From Neocallimastix lanati (nom. inval.) (taxonomy: Eukaryota > Neocallimastigomycota > Neocallimastigomycetes > Neocallimastigales > Neocallimastigaceae): a stretch of 64,000 bases of DNA. Each line of letters begins with the position of its first letter. Within the stretch, counting starts at the first letter, position 1. Shown here piece by piece: positions 1 through 11,071 of the stretch. The DNA lies in assembly GCA_016946835.1 (NCBI GenBank), contig JACVTC010000069.1, positions 406,001 through 470,000 of the forward strand, given 5' to 3'. A program made the translations under genes and the position numbers. The notes beneath the pieces are model-generated. The model did no database searches and was not told where the DNA came from. It worked only from the letters and a program-made list of their open reading frames with translations.

Positions 1-433
1 TCCACATGCCCAATAAAATATGAAATTGGAAATAAAATTGACTGTCTCGAGGGTGACTGAAAGATATTATTAATAAAACGTCTTCTTTCCCTAGGAACTA
101 ATTTTTAAGATTTCAATACTATATTTATGCCAAGAAGGAGATACAGTACGTAAAAATTAATATTATCATTAAAATCTTCCTCTTTCTCATCAGGAATGCT
201 CAATGATTTCTCATTAACAATCGGAGAAAATTAATAAAAATTTTTCAATAAATTGAATGAATTGTTGCCTACATTCTTCAAATTTAGGATATAAAAGTAT
301 TCAATATGTAAAACTAGGTATTCTGTTACTTACACCACAATAAAGGCAATATGTCCGACGATTTTCGGATACCGATTAACTTTTAACATAAGGTTTTACA
401 TTAAATATGAATCCACATTTAATTCGTCAAATC

Positions 434-471
<38 letters not shown>

Positions 472-715
472 AAGAGCAAATTGTAAATATTTTTAGAGAT
501 AGAAATTTAATAAATTTTTTAAAACCAAATTTAAAATTTTATGTATTTAATTGACCTAATCGTATAAGTACTTGTATAATGAACATTTTCTTAATAAAAC
601 TTTTCGTATTTTTCCAGGAAATTTATTATTGTGTTTGTGTATATTTAATTTACGCCCTTTTTCGTCCATGAATAATGTGAAAGTATTGGTACATTTTTGA
701 TTAAAAAAAATAAAA

Positions 716-757
<42 letters not shown>

Positions 758-931
758 AAAGACTCTTTTCACTTTTTAAAAGCATCGAGTTATCGTCTTA
801 GTACAAAAACTAGCTATATGAGGTATAAAAAGTTCCTTAGACATGTTATAAATAGTGGAATTGAAAATCTTTCTGTTAAACCCAAAACACCAAAGCAAAC
901 GTCTATTTAAAGCAGTTTTAGTTTTTTCAGT

Positions 932-973
<42 letters not shown>

Positions 974-1020
974 TTGATCCAGGTAAAGGTGCATAATTAA
1001 GAATTGAATAATGGACAAAG
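1..1020 (-). mobile_element. Decayed 3' part of a LINE (non-LTR) retrotransposon, relic A
   Basis: Minus-strand translation matches, piece by piece and in order, the relic at 56745-58042. Matching blocks include YAPLPGSNKK (about 1010-980), LNRRLLWCFGF (near 900), LSHYSWTKK (near 690), KYEKFY (near 620), VSENRRTYCLYCGVS (about 365-320) and a DNINFYVLYLLLG block near 150. The block order is that of the end of a LINE reverse-transcriptase ORF: the region after the polymerase domain, then a cysteine zinc knuckle. The frame changes several times and stops occur, so it is not functional. In the knuckle the first Cys of the relic B motif is replaced. The 3' end and poly-A tail would lie left of the window. 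Homopolymer runs (A at 435-468 and 718-752, T at 933-971) interrupt it and have probably expanded since insertion. The 5' limit near 1020 is where similarity fades. Confidence 0.75.
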
Positions 1021-1384
1021 AAAACTAGAATACAGGTTTTAAACTAGAAAATTAACTTCCTATTGGTTAAAAATCTAAAGAACGAGTTAACTATATAATT
1101 TATTTTACTATTCATCTTAGCAATAATCTGCTCTAAATTCAATGATTCGCTGAAAGGTATTTAAATATATATATATATATATATATTGATTAGTGTTTAA
1201 ATGTAGGATTTTCGTAATATCTTGAAGGTATAAAGTTCTTTGATTTAATAACAAGGATAATAAATGATATTCAATTGTTACACATTAATAAAATAAACTT
1301 TTTTATAGAAATAAATAAATAATAAATAAATAATAAAACAAGAAATATTTTTTATTTTTTCTTTCTCTTCTTTTGATTTTCAAA
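1021..1384. other. AT-rich spacer
   Basis: A short stretch between LINE relic A and the LRR/CBM18 relic. It holds a TA dinucleotide run near 1166-1187 and AAAT repeats near 1309-1335. I see no gene. Confidence 0.5.
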
Positions 1385-3345
1385 TCATTGACAATTACTA
1401 TATTTAGATTGACAACTTTCTATCATACTTCAATCGGCCACTACTTTTACACCAACCATGTTTACTACAACAGTATCCTTCCTTACAGGATCCGTATTCT
1501 GCACTACATTTCCATCCTTAATTATCTTTTTGATCTTTATTATCACTGCCTAAAATATCTACTTGTTCATCTGAATTAGAAATTGTCTTAGTTTTGGAAT
1601 CTTCTTCTCCTTCTCCTTCATCATCAGATTTTCAGTTAGAGTTTCATCAATTTCTATATTATGTTCGCCTGATTTAGAAATAACCTTAGTTTTGGAGTTT
1701 TCTTCTTCTCCTCCTTCTACTTTTTCATCACTAGATCCATTATCATTTTCAGTTGTTTTTTCATCAATTTCCTTATGATCAATTGATTCTTCAGTTAGAA
1801 TTTTCAGTTGGATAATCTTCAGGTAGTGTAAATTCTGATTTCATACAATATAAGCATAGAACTCTTCAGCCATTCTCATCGATACTATAATCATTATCAT
1901 AAACTTCATCATCATTATTAAGAGTGAATGCAGGAAGTTCAGTATATTCTGGACATTGATAAGTGGACATTACAGTAGTAGATCGCTTTTCAGTTGGCTT
2001 TTCAATAATAGTTGGGAGTGGAAACGAAGTGTAATAATTCTTTATATAATTTTATACGTGGTATTTCATTATAATCCTTATTATTTTCATATTCAATATT
2101 GCAAGTAATATCACCAAGTTTACCACATTACCACCATTAATACATCCATAACTGCTCTCACAAGTAGTATCATTACTTTTACATTTTATTCGTAGAATTT
2201 CACAACCATTATTATCAGTTTCATAATTAATATCACAAGTAATATCCTTATTAATAGAAGATAGATCAGGTATGACATGTTTATAGCATGTCATTATATA
2301 ATAAGTTGATACTGTACAGTCATCATTAAAATATTGATAATTAATAAAAATAATATTCTTTAACCATCAACAAAGCAATTTTTTTTTTCAGTAATAACAG
2401 ATTTCATGGTATCATTAAATTCTAGAGGACTAACACAATTTAGTGGTGGAATTATACGATCACTTTCATTAATATCATAAACAGCTTTACAATTTGTTTA
2501 GTCTTTAAAACATGATAGGGAAAATAAAAATGGATTCAGGTAATTGTCCAATAGACTCAGGAATGATTCCATTTAAATCATAGTTTCATGATAGAGTTCT
2601 TTTATTTATTCAATTATAATATTTCATTATAAATAAAAAAAAAAAAAAATTATAATACTTCTTAATATTTTAATCTATAATATTTAATATGAAATTAAAA
2701 ATTTAATATTTAACAATTTTTTTAATTCTGTTATATCTCCAATGGAAATGGATCCACTAATTTAACTATTAAATATAGATGTTTTATATATTCAATTAAA
2801 AGAAAATAGTTTAATATGAATAAAATAATGACTCATAAAATTTTTTAGTTTTTTTACATTTTAAAATTAAAAATTTGAATAAAAATTTTATACTTAAATT
2901 TTTGTAATTTCGTTAATTGTCCAATAGATTCTGGAATGACTCCAGTTAATTCATTATCATTATCTAAATAACTTTTATTTTTTTTTTTTTTTATAATTAG
3001 AGAAAAATATTTTAGTATGAATAAAATTAAAATTATTTTAAATATTTTTTACATTTATAAAATCAAATTTCCAATAAGAAATTTTATACTTAACAATTTT
3101 TTTAATTCTTTTAAATTTCCTATAGGTTCATGAATGGATCCTCTTAATTGATTATTATTTAAATATATTTTATCAATTTAATTAAATAAAAAACGTTTTA
3201 GAATGAATAAAATTAACAAATAATAAAATGTTTTAATTTCATACATTCATAAAAATAAAAATTAATAAAAAATTTTTTATATTTTTAAAATTCCTTTAAT
3301 TCTATTAATTCTCCTATTGTTTTATTCTCATAAATTTTTACTACT
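1385..3345 (-). pseudogene. Decayed leucine-rich-repeat protein with C-terminal CBM18 chitin-binding module
   Basis: Read on the minus strand from about 3345 leftwards there are LRR units of the L-x-G-x-I-P-E-S-I-G-Q-L type. They are a worn unit near 3310, NNNQLRGSIHEPIGNLKEL near 3140, NELTGVIPESIGQLTKL near 2935, SGSISIGDITELKKL near 2735 and LNGIIPESIGQLPES near 2560. AT-rich intron-like DNA separates them at a period of roughly 170-190 bp, so each LRR probably sat on its own exon. A Cys-containing stretch (about 2520-2050) and an acidic Ser/Thr/Glu linker (about 1930-1510) follow. A CBM18 (hevein-like) module closes the protein: KCSAEYGSCKEGYCCSKHGW, then SCQSKYSNCQ and a stop at 1385-1387. 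In-frame stops and frame changes in the linker and middle part mark it as a pseudogene. Such proteins are thought to be secreted and wall- or surface-associated. No start exon was found; it may have been lost at the satellite beyond 3430. Confidence 0.7.
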
Positions 3346-3433
3346 TAAATCTCTGTTTTAATTAATTTATTTAATTAAATGAAAAATATTAAATTATGTT
3401 ATATTATATTTGATATGAAATAGAAATAAAAAC

Positions 3434-3697
3434 TATTATATTATATTATATTATATTATATTATATTATATTATATTATATTATATTATATTATATTATA
3501 TTATATTATATTATATTATATTATATTATATTATATTATATTATATTATATTATATTATATTATATTATATTATATTATATTATATTATATTATATTATA
3601 TTATATTATATTATATTATATTATATTATATTATATTATATTATATTATATTATATTATATTATATTATATTATATTATATTATATTATATTATATT
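3434..3697. repeat. Pentamer satellite (ATTAT)n
   Basis: About 53 nearly perfect copies of the 5-bp unit ATTAT/TATAT without visible interruption. It lies directly upstream (in gene sense) of the LRR/CBM18 relic. Confidence 0.97.
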
Positions 3698-3798
3698 AGA
3701 AATGAAAGTATGACTTTATTTTTATTTTTCATAATAAACATAAATAAGAATAAAATATTTTCAAAAATAACTTCAAATCAAAAATGAAAATTTAAATG

Positions 3799-3866
3799 AA
3801 GTGAAATTAAACAAGCTTAAAAATTGTAAAGTGATAAAGTGAAATTAAGCAAGCTTTAAAATTGTA
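3799..3866. repeat. Imperfect 31-bp tandem duplication
   Basis: Two near-identical copies, 3799-3829 and 3836-3866, both starting AAGTGAAATTAA and ending in AATTGTAA, offset by 37 bp. They lie in noncoding AT-rich DNA between the pentamer satellite and the ERV2 gene. No function is evident. Confidence 0.8.
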
Positions 3867-4400
3867 AGTCATAAAATATTATTTATTTTAAATTTAAATA
3901 AATTATAATCAATAAATAAATATAAAAAAAAAACAATTAAAGCAAATTAATATTTTAATTTATTATAATATTATTAATTCTATATGCATATTTTTCTAAT
4001 GTTTTGTTTTTTTTTTGTTTATGTTTTTAATTTTGATATTATTTTATTTATTATTATTACTAATAATATTAATATACTTATTTAATTAAATATTTATACA
4101 ATTTTAATGTAAATTGAAATTTACATTATTTTAAAATAATCTGTTTTTTTTTTTTTTTTAAGAAATTTAATAGAAATTTATTAAAAAAAAAAAAAAAAAA
4201 AAAAAATACTACGAATAAAAGATTTTTTTAATCCTTTGGAAGTTTGAGACTCCTATATTTATTAAATAAATTTAACTAAAAACTAAATAATATATATATA
4301 CATTTATCCATATATATTTAGCAAGTTATCATTCAAAAATTAAAATAATAAAATTAAAAAAAAATAAATTAAAATAAAAATAAATAAATTATTAATAAAA

Positions 4401-5728
4401 ATGAGAATAAAAACAAGAATTTTATTAGTCATTTCACTCTTAGCAACAATAGGTACAATCATTTATATTTATCCAAAATCAAAAAATTCTTCTGGAAATA
4501 CAATTATAAAAGAAACTAGTGAAGGGAAATTTAGTTTAAATACTGAAATAAATGCAAAACTTAATGGTGGTATTATTATGCCAGATATGTTTAATATAAC
4601 TGAAAAGTATATATCTGTATTATTGTTTAGAATTAAATAATGGAAAAGAAAAAAATAACAATATAAATTAATATATATATGTAGAGAAGAATTAGGAAGA
4701 AGTACATGGCGTTTACTACATACTGTTACAGCAAGATATCCAAACAAACCAACTAATGAGCAAAAAGTATTTATTATCAATTAACCTATTGTTTTTAATT
4801 TTAAAATTTTTTTTAAAAAATAAAATATATATATATATATACTATAGTATTAATAATAATAATAAAAACAATAATCTTTAAAAATTACTACATTAATTAT
4901 TATAGCAAGCATTACGAAGTTGGGTTTATTTATTGACTCGCTTATATCCTTCGGGAGAATGGTTTGTCAGAATATTTTAAATTTTAAAATAACAAATAAA
5001 AATATTAATTTGATATAAATAATATATATTCATATTTATTTATAATACATAATTTATAATTTTATATATTATAAATTATAATATCTATGTTATTTTTAAC
5101 TACACAAGTGCTGTTGAATTTTCAAAAATACTAGAACAAAATCCCCCAAATGTATTTATTTCTTTTATTATTTAATTTTAAATATTAATTAATATTAATA
5201 TAATAAATATTAATAACTTTTAATAAAAAAATTAAAATATTTTTAAAAGGTTGAATCAAGAGATGATGCCTCACAGGTTTATATATATATAAATATTAAA
5301 TATATGAAAAAAGTGTAATAGAAATTTATTTTATTAATACATTTTATTATAAAACAAAGTGGGCATGTAAAGTTCATAATATTGTAAATGAAGCATTAGG
5401 CAAAGAACAATTTAACTGTAATTTAGTCGGAGACAGGTAAATTATATAATTTAAATATAATACAAAATTATTCTTTATTTATTAATTTATTTTATTTATT
5501 TGTTTTTTGTTTATTATTGTTTTCCATCATATCATTAATTTTATTTTTTTTTTTTTTTTTTTTCATGATTATTAATATTCATAATATATATTCTATTACT
5601 TATTTTTTATTAAAAAAATATAAATTTAATTAAAACATATTTAAATTAATAGATGGAAATGTGGTTGTGCCAATGAAGACGATGCAAATGCAGAAGAAGA
5701 TACTAATAAAATACATAATAATAATTAA
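4401..5728 (+). CDS. ERV2: ERV2-type FAD-linked sulfhydryl oxidase (Erv/ALR family)
   Basis: Seven exons join in frame to 188 aa: 4401-4606, 4685-4766, 4906-4961, 5109-5151, 5250-5276, 5360-5436 and 5653-5728. S. cerevisiae Erv2 is about 196 aa. A basic start and a hydrophobic stretch ([19 protein letters not shown]) look like an ER signal anchor, which favours Erv2 over mitochondrial Erv1. The Erv fold follows: [18 protein letters not shown], then [41 protein letters not shown] and a C-terminal CGC. The family oxidises thiols with O2 through FAD and passes disulfides to PDI. The Cys-x-x-Cys expected next to FAD (usually PCGEC) reads PSGEC here: the proximal Cys, split over the exon 3/4 junction, is kept and the first is Ser (codon TCG). 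The FAD-binding H-N-x-V-N and the distal CGC are intact. Exon 5 is only 27 nt. Either the gene is altered in activity or TGC was misread as TCG. Confidence 0.85.
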
Positions 5729-5786
5729 TTAATGTTTTTCTCTTCTTTTTTTTTTTTTTTTTTTATTTATTTATTTATGATTATTG

Positions 5787-5845
<59 letters not shown>

Positions 5846-6131
5846 ATAATAATAATAATAATAATTACAATGATAACGAAATAAAAAAAGTAAATAAATA
5901 TATATAAATAAAAGTTTTTAAATAGAATTAAAGAGGAAAGAGTATGTTGTATTTCGCAATGTGGCTTTTAAATTATTGTTATTTAACGCCATAAATTTTA
6001 TTAATATTTTAAATACAATTATATATAAATAAATAAATTATAATCAGATTTAGAAATAAATAAAATTATCATTAAATAATAAAATGTTTTAAAAATGTTT
6101 TAAATATTTTCTTAATCATTTTGTAACAAAA

Positions 6132-6161
6132 AAGACTGAATAATTTATATTATTCAGTCTT
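6132..6161. repeat. Perfect hairpin, 13-bp stem, 4-nt loop
   Basis: Arms 6132-6144 (AAGACTGAATAAT) and 6149-6161 are exact reverse complements around the loop TTAT. The GACTG core makes a chance A/T palindrome less likely. It lies about 400 bp past the ERV2 stop; its role is unknown. Confidence 0.85.
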
Positions 6162-6562
6162 ATTAATTTATTTATAATAAATTATTAAATTTAAATAATT
6201 CAACATAAATTTTTTATTTTCTAGTATTTAAAAAATATGATATTTTCTTAAAAACGCTTTATAAATAATATATAATTAAATTAATTAAATTAATTTATTC
6301 ATACTAAATAATTAAATAACTTAATATTAATAACAAATAATAAAATATTTTGTTACTTTTTAAAAAATTATTAAATAAAATATTTATTTAAAAGCTATAT
6401 ATATAATATAATTAAATATATTTATTAAAATATTTAAATAAAATATTTCATTATAGAGAAAAAAAAAATAAATATGGAAAAAAATGAAACTAATTGAGGG
6501 CAAAGAACAAATAATTTATTTTCAAAAAAAAAAAAAAAAAAATTCTATTTATGAATACATAC

Positions 6563-6600
6563 ATTAAAACAAGAAGAATCCTTATTTTTCTTGTTTTAAT
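6563..6600. repeat. Perfect hairpin, 13-bp stem, 12-nt loop
   Basis: Arms 6563-6575 (ATTAAAACAAGAA) and 6588-6600 are exact reverse complements. A runs flank it at 6524-6540 and 6643-6669. The two arms differ in sequence from the hairpin at 6132, so they are not copies of one element. Confidence 0.8.
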
Positions 6601-7774
6601 ACATATATATAATGATTACAAAAGGAAAAGTGCCAAATTTTGAAAAAAAAAAAAAAAAAAAAAAAAAAAGTAGTATGAAAAACTGATGAATCAAAATATT
6701 AATTGAAAAATACATAACCATGGAATCCAAATCAATAATGGAAGACTCTCAACAATATCATTTCTAATTAATTTAAAATAATATAAATACTGATTTGTAA
6801 ATGAGATTATAAGAATTCTGTTGTACAAAATTATTATAATTAGTTAAAATTATTCTTAATTAAAAATCCAATATTTTTTAAAATTTTAATATGCTTTAAA
6901 AATTTAATTTAAAAAAAATATATTAAATATATCTTTACTATTAAATATTTCTAAAAAATTATTTTAACTTTTTATGTTAATAAAACAAAAATTTTTTATC
7001 AAAATAAAAAAGAAAAATAAAATTAATTATTTTTATTAATAACTATTATATTAAAATTTTATAAATCTATAAAATCAATAAGCATAAAGATTAAAAAAAA
7101 ATTTTTTTTATTTTTTAAATCTTATATTTAAATATTTTATTTTTAAAGAATATCTTATTTATACTTTTAATTAATTTTATAAAAACTTTTAATTTTAATT
7201 TTTAATATTAATATAAAAATTATTTTTTTTATAAAGAATGCTTTTTTTTTATATTTTTAAGAATATTTAAAGAATATTTTATATATATTTTTAAGATATA
7301 AAAACCTTTTTAATTTTAAAAAAAAAAAAATTTTTTTTGTGATTTTATATTCTTTTTTAGAGAATTTATGAGTATTTTATTTTTTTTAAAAATATATATA
7401 ATGAAATTTTCAATAATATTTTATTTTTAAATAATATTTTATTGTTTTATTTATATATTTAAAGAATATTTTTTCTATTTTTTTAAAAATATTTGAAGAA
7501 TATTATTTATATATTTTTAAGATATATTAGCCTTTTAATTATTAATTATCTTTTTTTTATTTTTTTTTAAATACCTTTTATAGATTTCAAGAATATATTA
7601 TTTGTCTTAATTCGAAATTTAATATATTAAATTTGATAAACTAATTAAAGTATATATTTATATGTATATAATTGAATATAGAGTCTTAAATGATTTTAAA
7701 TAATTCTTTTAAACTTATATATTTTATTTAAAAAAAATAATAATAATAAATAAATAAATAAATAAATTATACAA

Positions 7775-7817
<43 letters not shown>

Positions 7818-8399
7818 TATATAAAAATTTGAAATATAATAGAAATAAAAATTCTATTTTTAAAAAAAGTAAAATCTTACGTATTTTATTTAGTTAACAT
7901 TTCAAAATTTTGTGATAGATTTGTTACTCATATTAAATGTTGAATAGCCTAAACTAATAAATGTATTCACTCAATATTAAATGTCCCATATAGAAATTAA
8001 TTCTTGAAATCAATAAAAAAAAGTTCTCTTTAAAAGCAAAGTTAGAGAATTGGCTGATAATATTTTAATAATATTATTTATATTTTTACCAATCGTATGT
8101 ACAAATGGGAACAAATTAATTATTTATATTATAATAAAAATTAAATATAAGCACTAATTACTTTGAATAATTAAAAATAATATATATATATATATATATT
8201 AAAGAATCCAATATAAAAAAGTTTTAAAAATTAAAATAAACAAAATTATATTGATTATTATAAATACATGGAATAACAGTGAAACCAAAATTATATACAT
8301 GATAATCTAAGAGAAAAAATTTAATGATTCATTTTTAATTAATAATTACATATATATAAAAAGGAAAATAATCAAAAATATTCTCTAAAAGAACGAAAA

Positions 8400-9336
8400 T
8401 TAATGAAATAATAAGAATACCACCATGAAAATTTTTCATTCTTAGTTGAATATTTAATTAGAAATGATTTAGAAGATTCAGCAATTCATATTAATTTTAA
8501 TAATAAATATTATTCAGAAAGGCAAGCAATTAGCTCAATGAGAACCATACTAATTCTTATTAATAATATAACATTCTAAAATTCCATAATAATTGATCTG
8601 AAAATTTTGGATATACAAACATAATTTCTAAATTTTTATATTGGTATTAATATATCAGAAACAAAATATATTATATTTATAAAGATTACCTTTAAAAATT
8701 TCTATAATAGTCCTTTATTAATGCTTTATTAATGTATATATTTTATTTGACTCCTAAGTCCGATAATTATCAGTTATATTTTGAAAATTATAAATTTTAT
8801 GATATAAGTGATGTATTAATTTATTCATTTACCTGTATATCATGTATTCATGATGAACCTAAATTATTTCCAATAATTATTATTTTGAGTAAGACATTCT
8901 ATATATATATATATATTATTAATAATTCTTTATATATTTAATACTTTTTAATATTTAATTATTTATTATTATTACATTATACATATATATAGAATATATA
9001 TATATAAGAAATAATAATAGTTATATTTTTTACAATAAAATGTGTTTAAATAGAAAATTTTGAAAATACAAAAATCGAGGAAAATAGTGCAAAGTAATGT
9101 TTAGTTCATATAATTATAATGAAAACTTGTTCTTTAAATAATAATATCAAATACAGCTTAATATTATGAAGATAATATATCTTCATATCTATTATTATGT
9201 TTAATTCAATGATAAATATAATACTGGTTCTGAAAATTATTTATTAATTACTTTTGATTTATATAATGAATATAACAAAGTAATTGATTATAAAATTAAT
9301 TACTTTAAGGCAATTTCAATTAAAACTATATTATAT

Positions 9337-9376
<40 letters not shown>

Positions 9377-10140
9377 ATGAAAGTTATTGCAAGTCCTAAT
9401 AATTAAACTTTAAAATTTAAATTTGAAAATAAATATTATACAGTAATTATCGAAATTAACTTTTGAAATTCAGAATTACATTGATGATAAAATTGAAATA
9501 TATTCTTCAAACGGATTATTATTAAATGAAACACCAATATGTCATAATGATTGTTCTGTAAATGAAAAGGCTTCATGTGTTACATCAGGAATATATAATA
9601 TAAATTGTAAACTATTAAATAAATATGTTAGCTATTCCAGATATATTGATAATAAATATAGTATAATTATATTAATAGTTTTAATTATCATATTAATTTT
9701 TCATTTAGAATATGACGATAATATTTTAATCCAAAGTGATAATTATGAATGGTATAATAAATTTATTTGTAAAAAAAAAATGAATTGTTTTTTCAACTAC
9801 TCAAAATATCATTGATGACCTCATTATTTTTAAATTCAAAAAGTTATGAGATTTTGTTTACACATTTAGAGTATGTTATTACATTTCTTACTTTTTAATT
9901 GTTTTAATATTCTTTGGCCTATCTGCTATGTTAGTTATTTTATAATATTATTTTACTGAAACATATATATATTCTGATAATATATGATATTTCTATTTCA
10001 CATAAAGTATTATTCTTTATTAAGAAATTTAAATCAAAAGTTATTATGGATGTATCCAAAAAAAAAAAAAAAAAGTATTGAAAATCCAATTAAATTTCGG
10101 AAGATGTTATATGTATATATATAAAGAATGTTTCTGAGGC
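8400..10140 (+). pseudogene. Decayed coding relic, possibly a membrane receptor-like protein
   Basis: Several short open blocks look protein-like rather than low-complexity. Examples are KYYSERQAISSMRTI (near 8505), LYFENYKFYDISDVLIYSF (8777-8835) with CISCIHDEPKLFPIIIIL after it, SENYLLITFDLYNEYNK (near 9230), and a Cys-bearing block, TPICHNDCSVNEKASCV (near 9530-9580). A hydrophobic segment, SIIILIVLIIILIF (near 9660-9700), comes after that. Stops and frame changes separate them and no complete splice model joins them. An extracellular Cys-containing segment followed by a membrane span would fit a receptor C-terminus; large receptor families occur in gut fungi, but I do not recognise this one. 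Poly-A runs at 9341-9375 and 10059-10074 interrupt it. It could also be several unrelated fragments. Confidence 0.35.
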
Positions 10141-10307
10141 CGAAAAAATTGAAAATGATAGAATCTCTTTTGTCTATAATAAATAATCCTATTAAAATTA
10201 AAAACTAAGTATATTTATAAAATTTAATGAAGAATATTTTAATAGATATATATATATATATTAAATAAAAAGTGAATAATTATTTAAAATTTAAAAAAAA
10301 AATAGTA

Positions 10308-10342
<35 letters not shown>

Positions 10343-11071
10343 CAATCATTAACTTACTTGAATATATTTAAATTTAAAATTTAAAATTAAAATAAAGAAT
10401 AAAATAAATATAAAAAAAAATAATTAAAATAAAAATAAAAATAAGATTAATAGTAATAAAATAAGATAATCCTTTATTAAATGAAAAAATGTATGTTATT
10501 ATGGTCGAACTTTTGGTACTTTTATAATTTACTAAGCATATTCCTATGACATGTTTTATCACATGCATAGAGAAATTTCATTTTTACATAATAAATGAAT
10601 CATTAACCAAAACGCATTATATGTAAAGTTTTAATAAAAATATTAAAATTTAATTTTAGGACATACAATTTTCTAAAAACAGACAAATCCAAGGAAAAAG
10701 AATAAAATCATATTAAATAATAAATCCCTTGTATAGTAATACAAGAGATATAACATTTTTATGATAATAAAGTAAAAATTCTCTTTATAAACTTATAATT
10801 TACCTTTTATAATTATTAAATTTCTTAATTCTAATTTTTCCAAAAATTGAAAAATATCTATTTTTTTTTTTTTTGAATTAATATTTAAAGGTTAGGTTAA
10901 TATTTTAATTTTTTAATTTAATTTTAAGAAAAAAAAATGGATGAACAAATGTGATAATAAAATACTATTTTTTAATTTATTAGATTACTAATAAATTAAT
11001 TATTCAATAATTATATTTATATATAAAATTTAACGTTAAGAAAGAATTAATGATAATATTGATAAATAAAA
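10141..11071. other. AT-rich spacer upstream of the GPALPP1-like gene
   Basis: It holds an A run at about 10311-10340, a TA run near 10246-10261 and short T runs. No coding block is recognised on either strand. The last few hundred bases should hold the promoter of the next gene, but I can point to no specific element. Confidence 0.5.

Larger units (their letters stand above)
5729..8399. other. AT-rich intergenic region without a recognisable gene
   Basis: Very AT-rich DNA after the ERV2 stop. It holds A runs (5791-5842, 6524-6540, 6643-6669, 7780-7812), T-rich stretches and (AAT)n, and two hairpins listed separately. I see no conserved protein block on either strand. Confidence 0.6.

Noticed and set aside
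776-1018. Minus-strand frame of 80 aa with a long Lys run
   Set aside because: It is part of LINE relic A; the Lys run is an expanded homopolymer read in frame, not a gene.
4469-4780. Minus-strand frame opposite the ERV2 gene
   Set aside because: Antisense shadow of ERV2 exons 1 and 2, with no family resemblance.
10374-10568. Minus-strand frame rich in Ile and Phe
   Set aside because: Arises from A-rich DNA; no conserved block and no supporting context.
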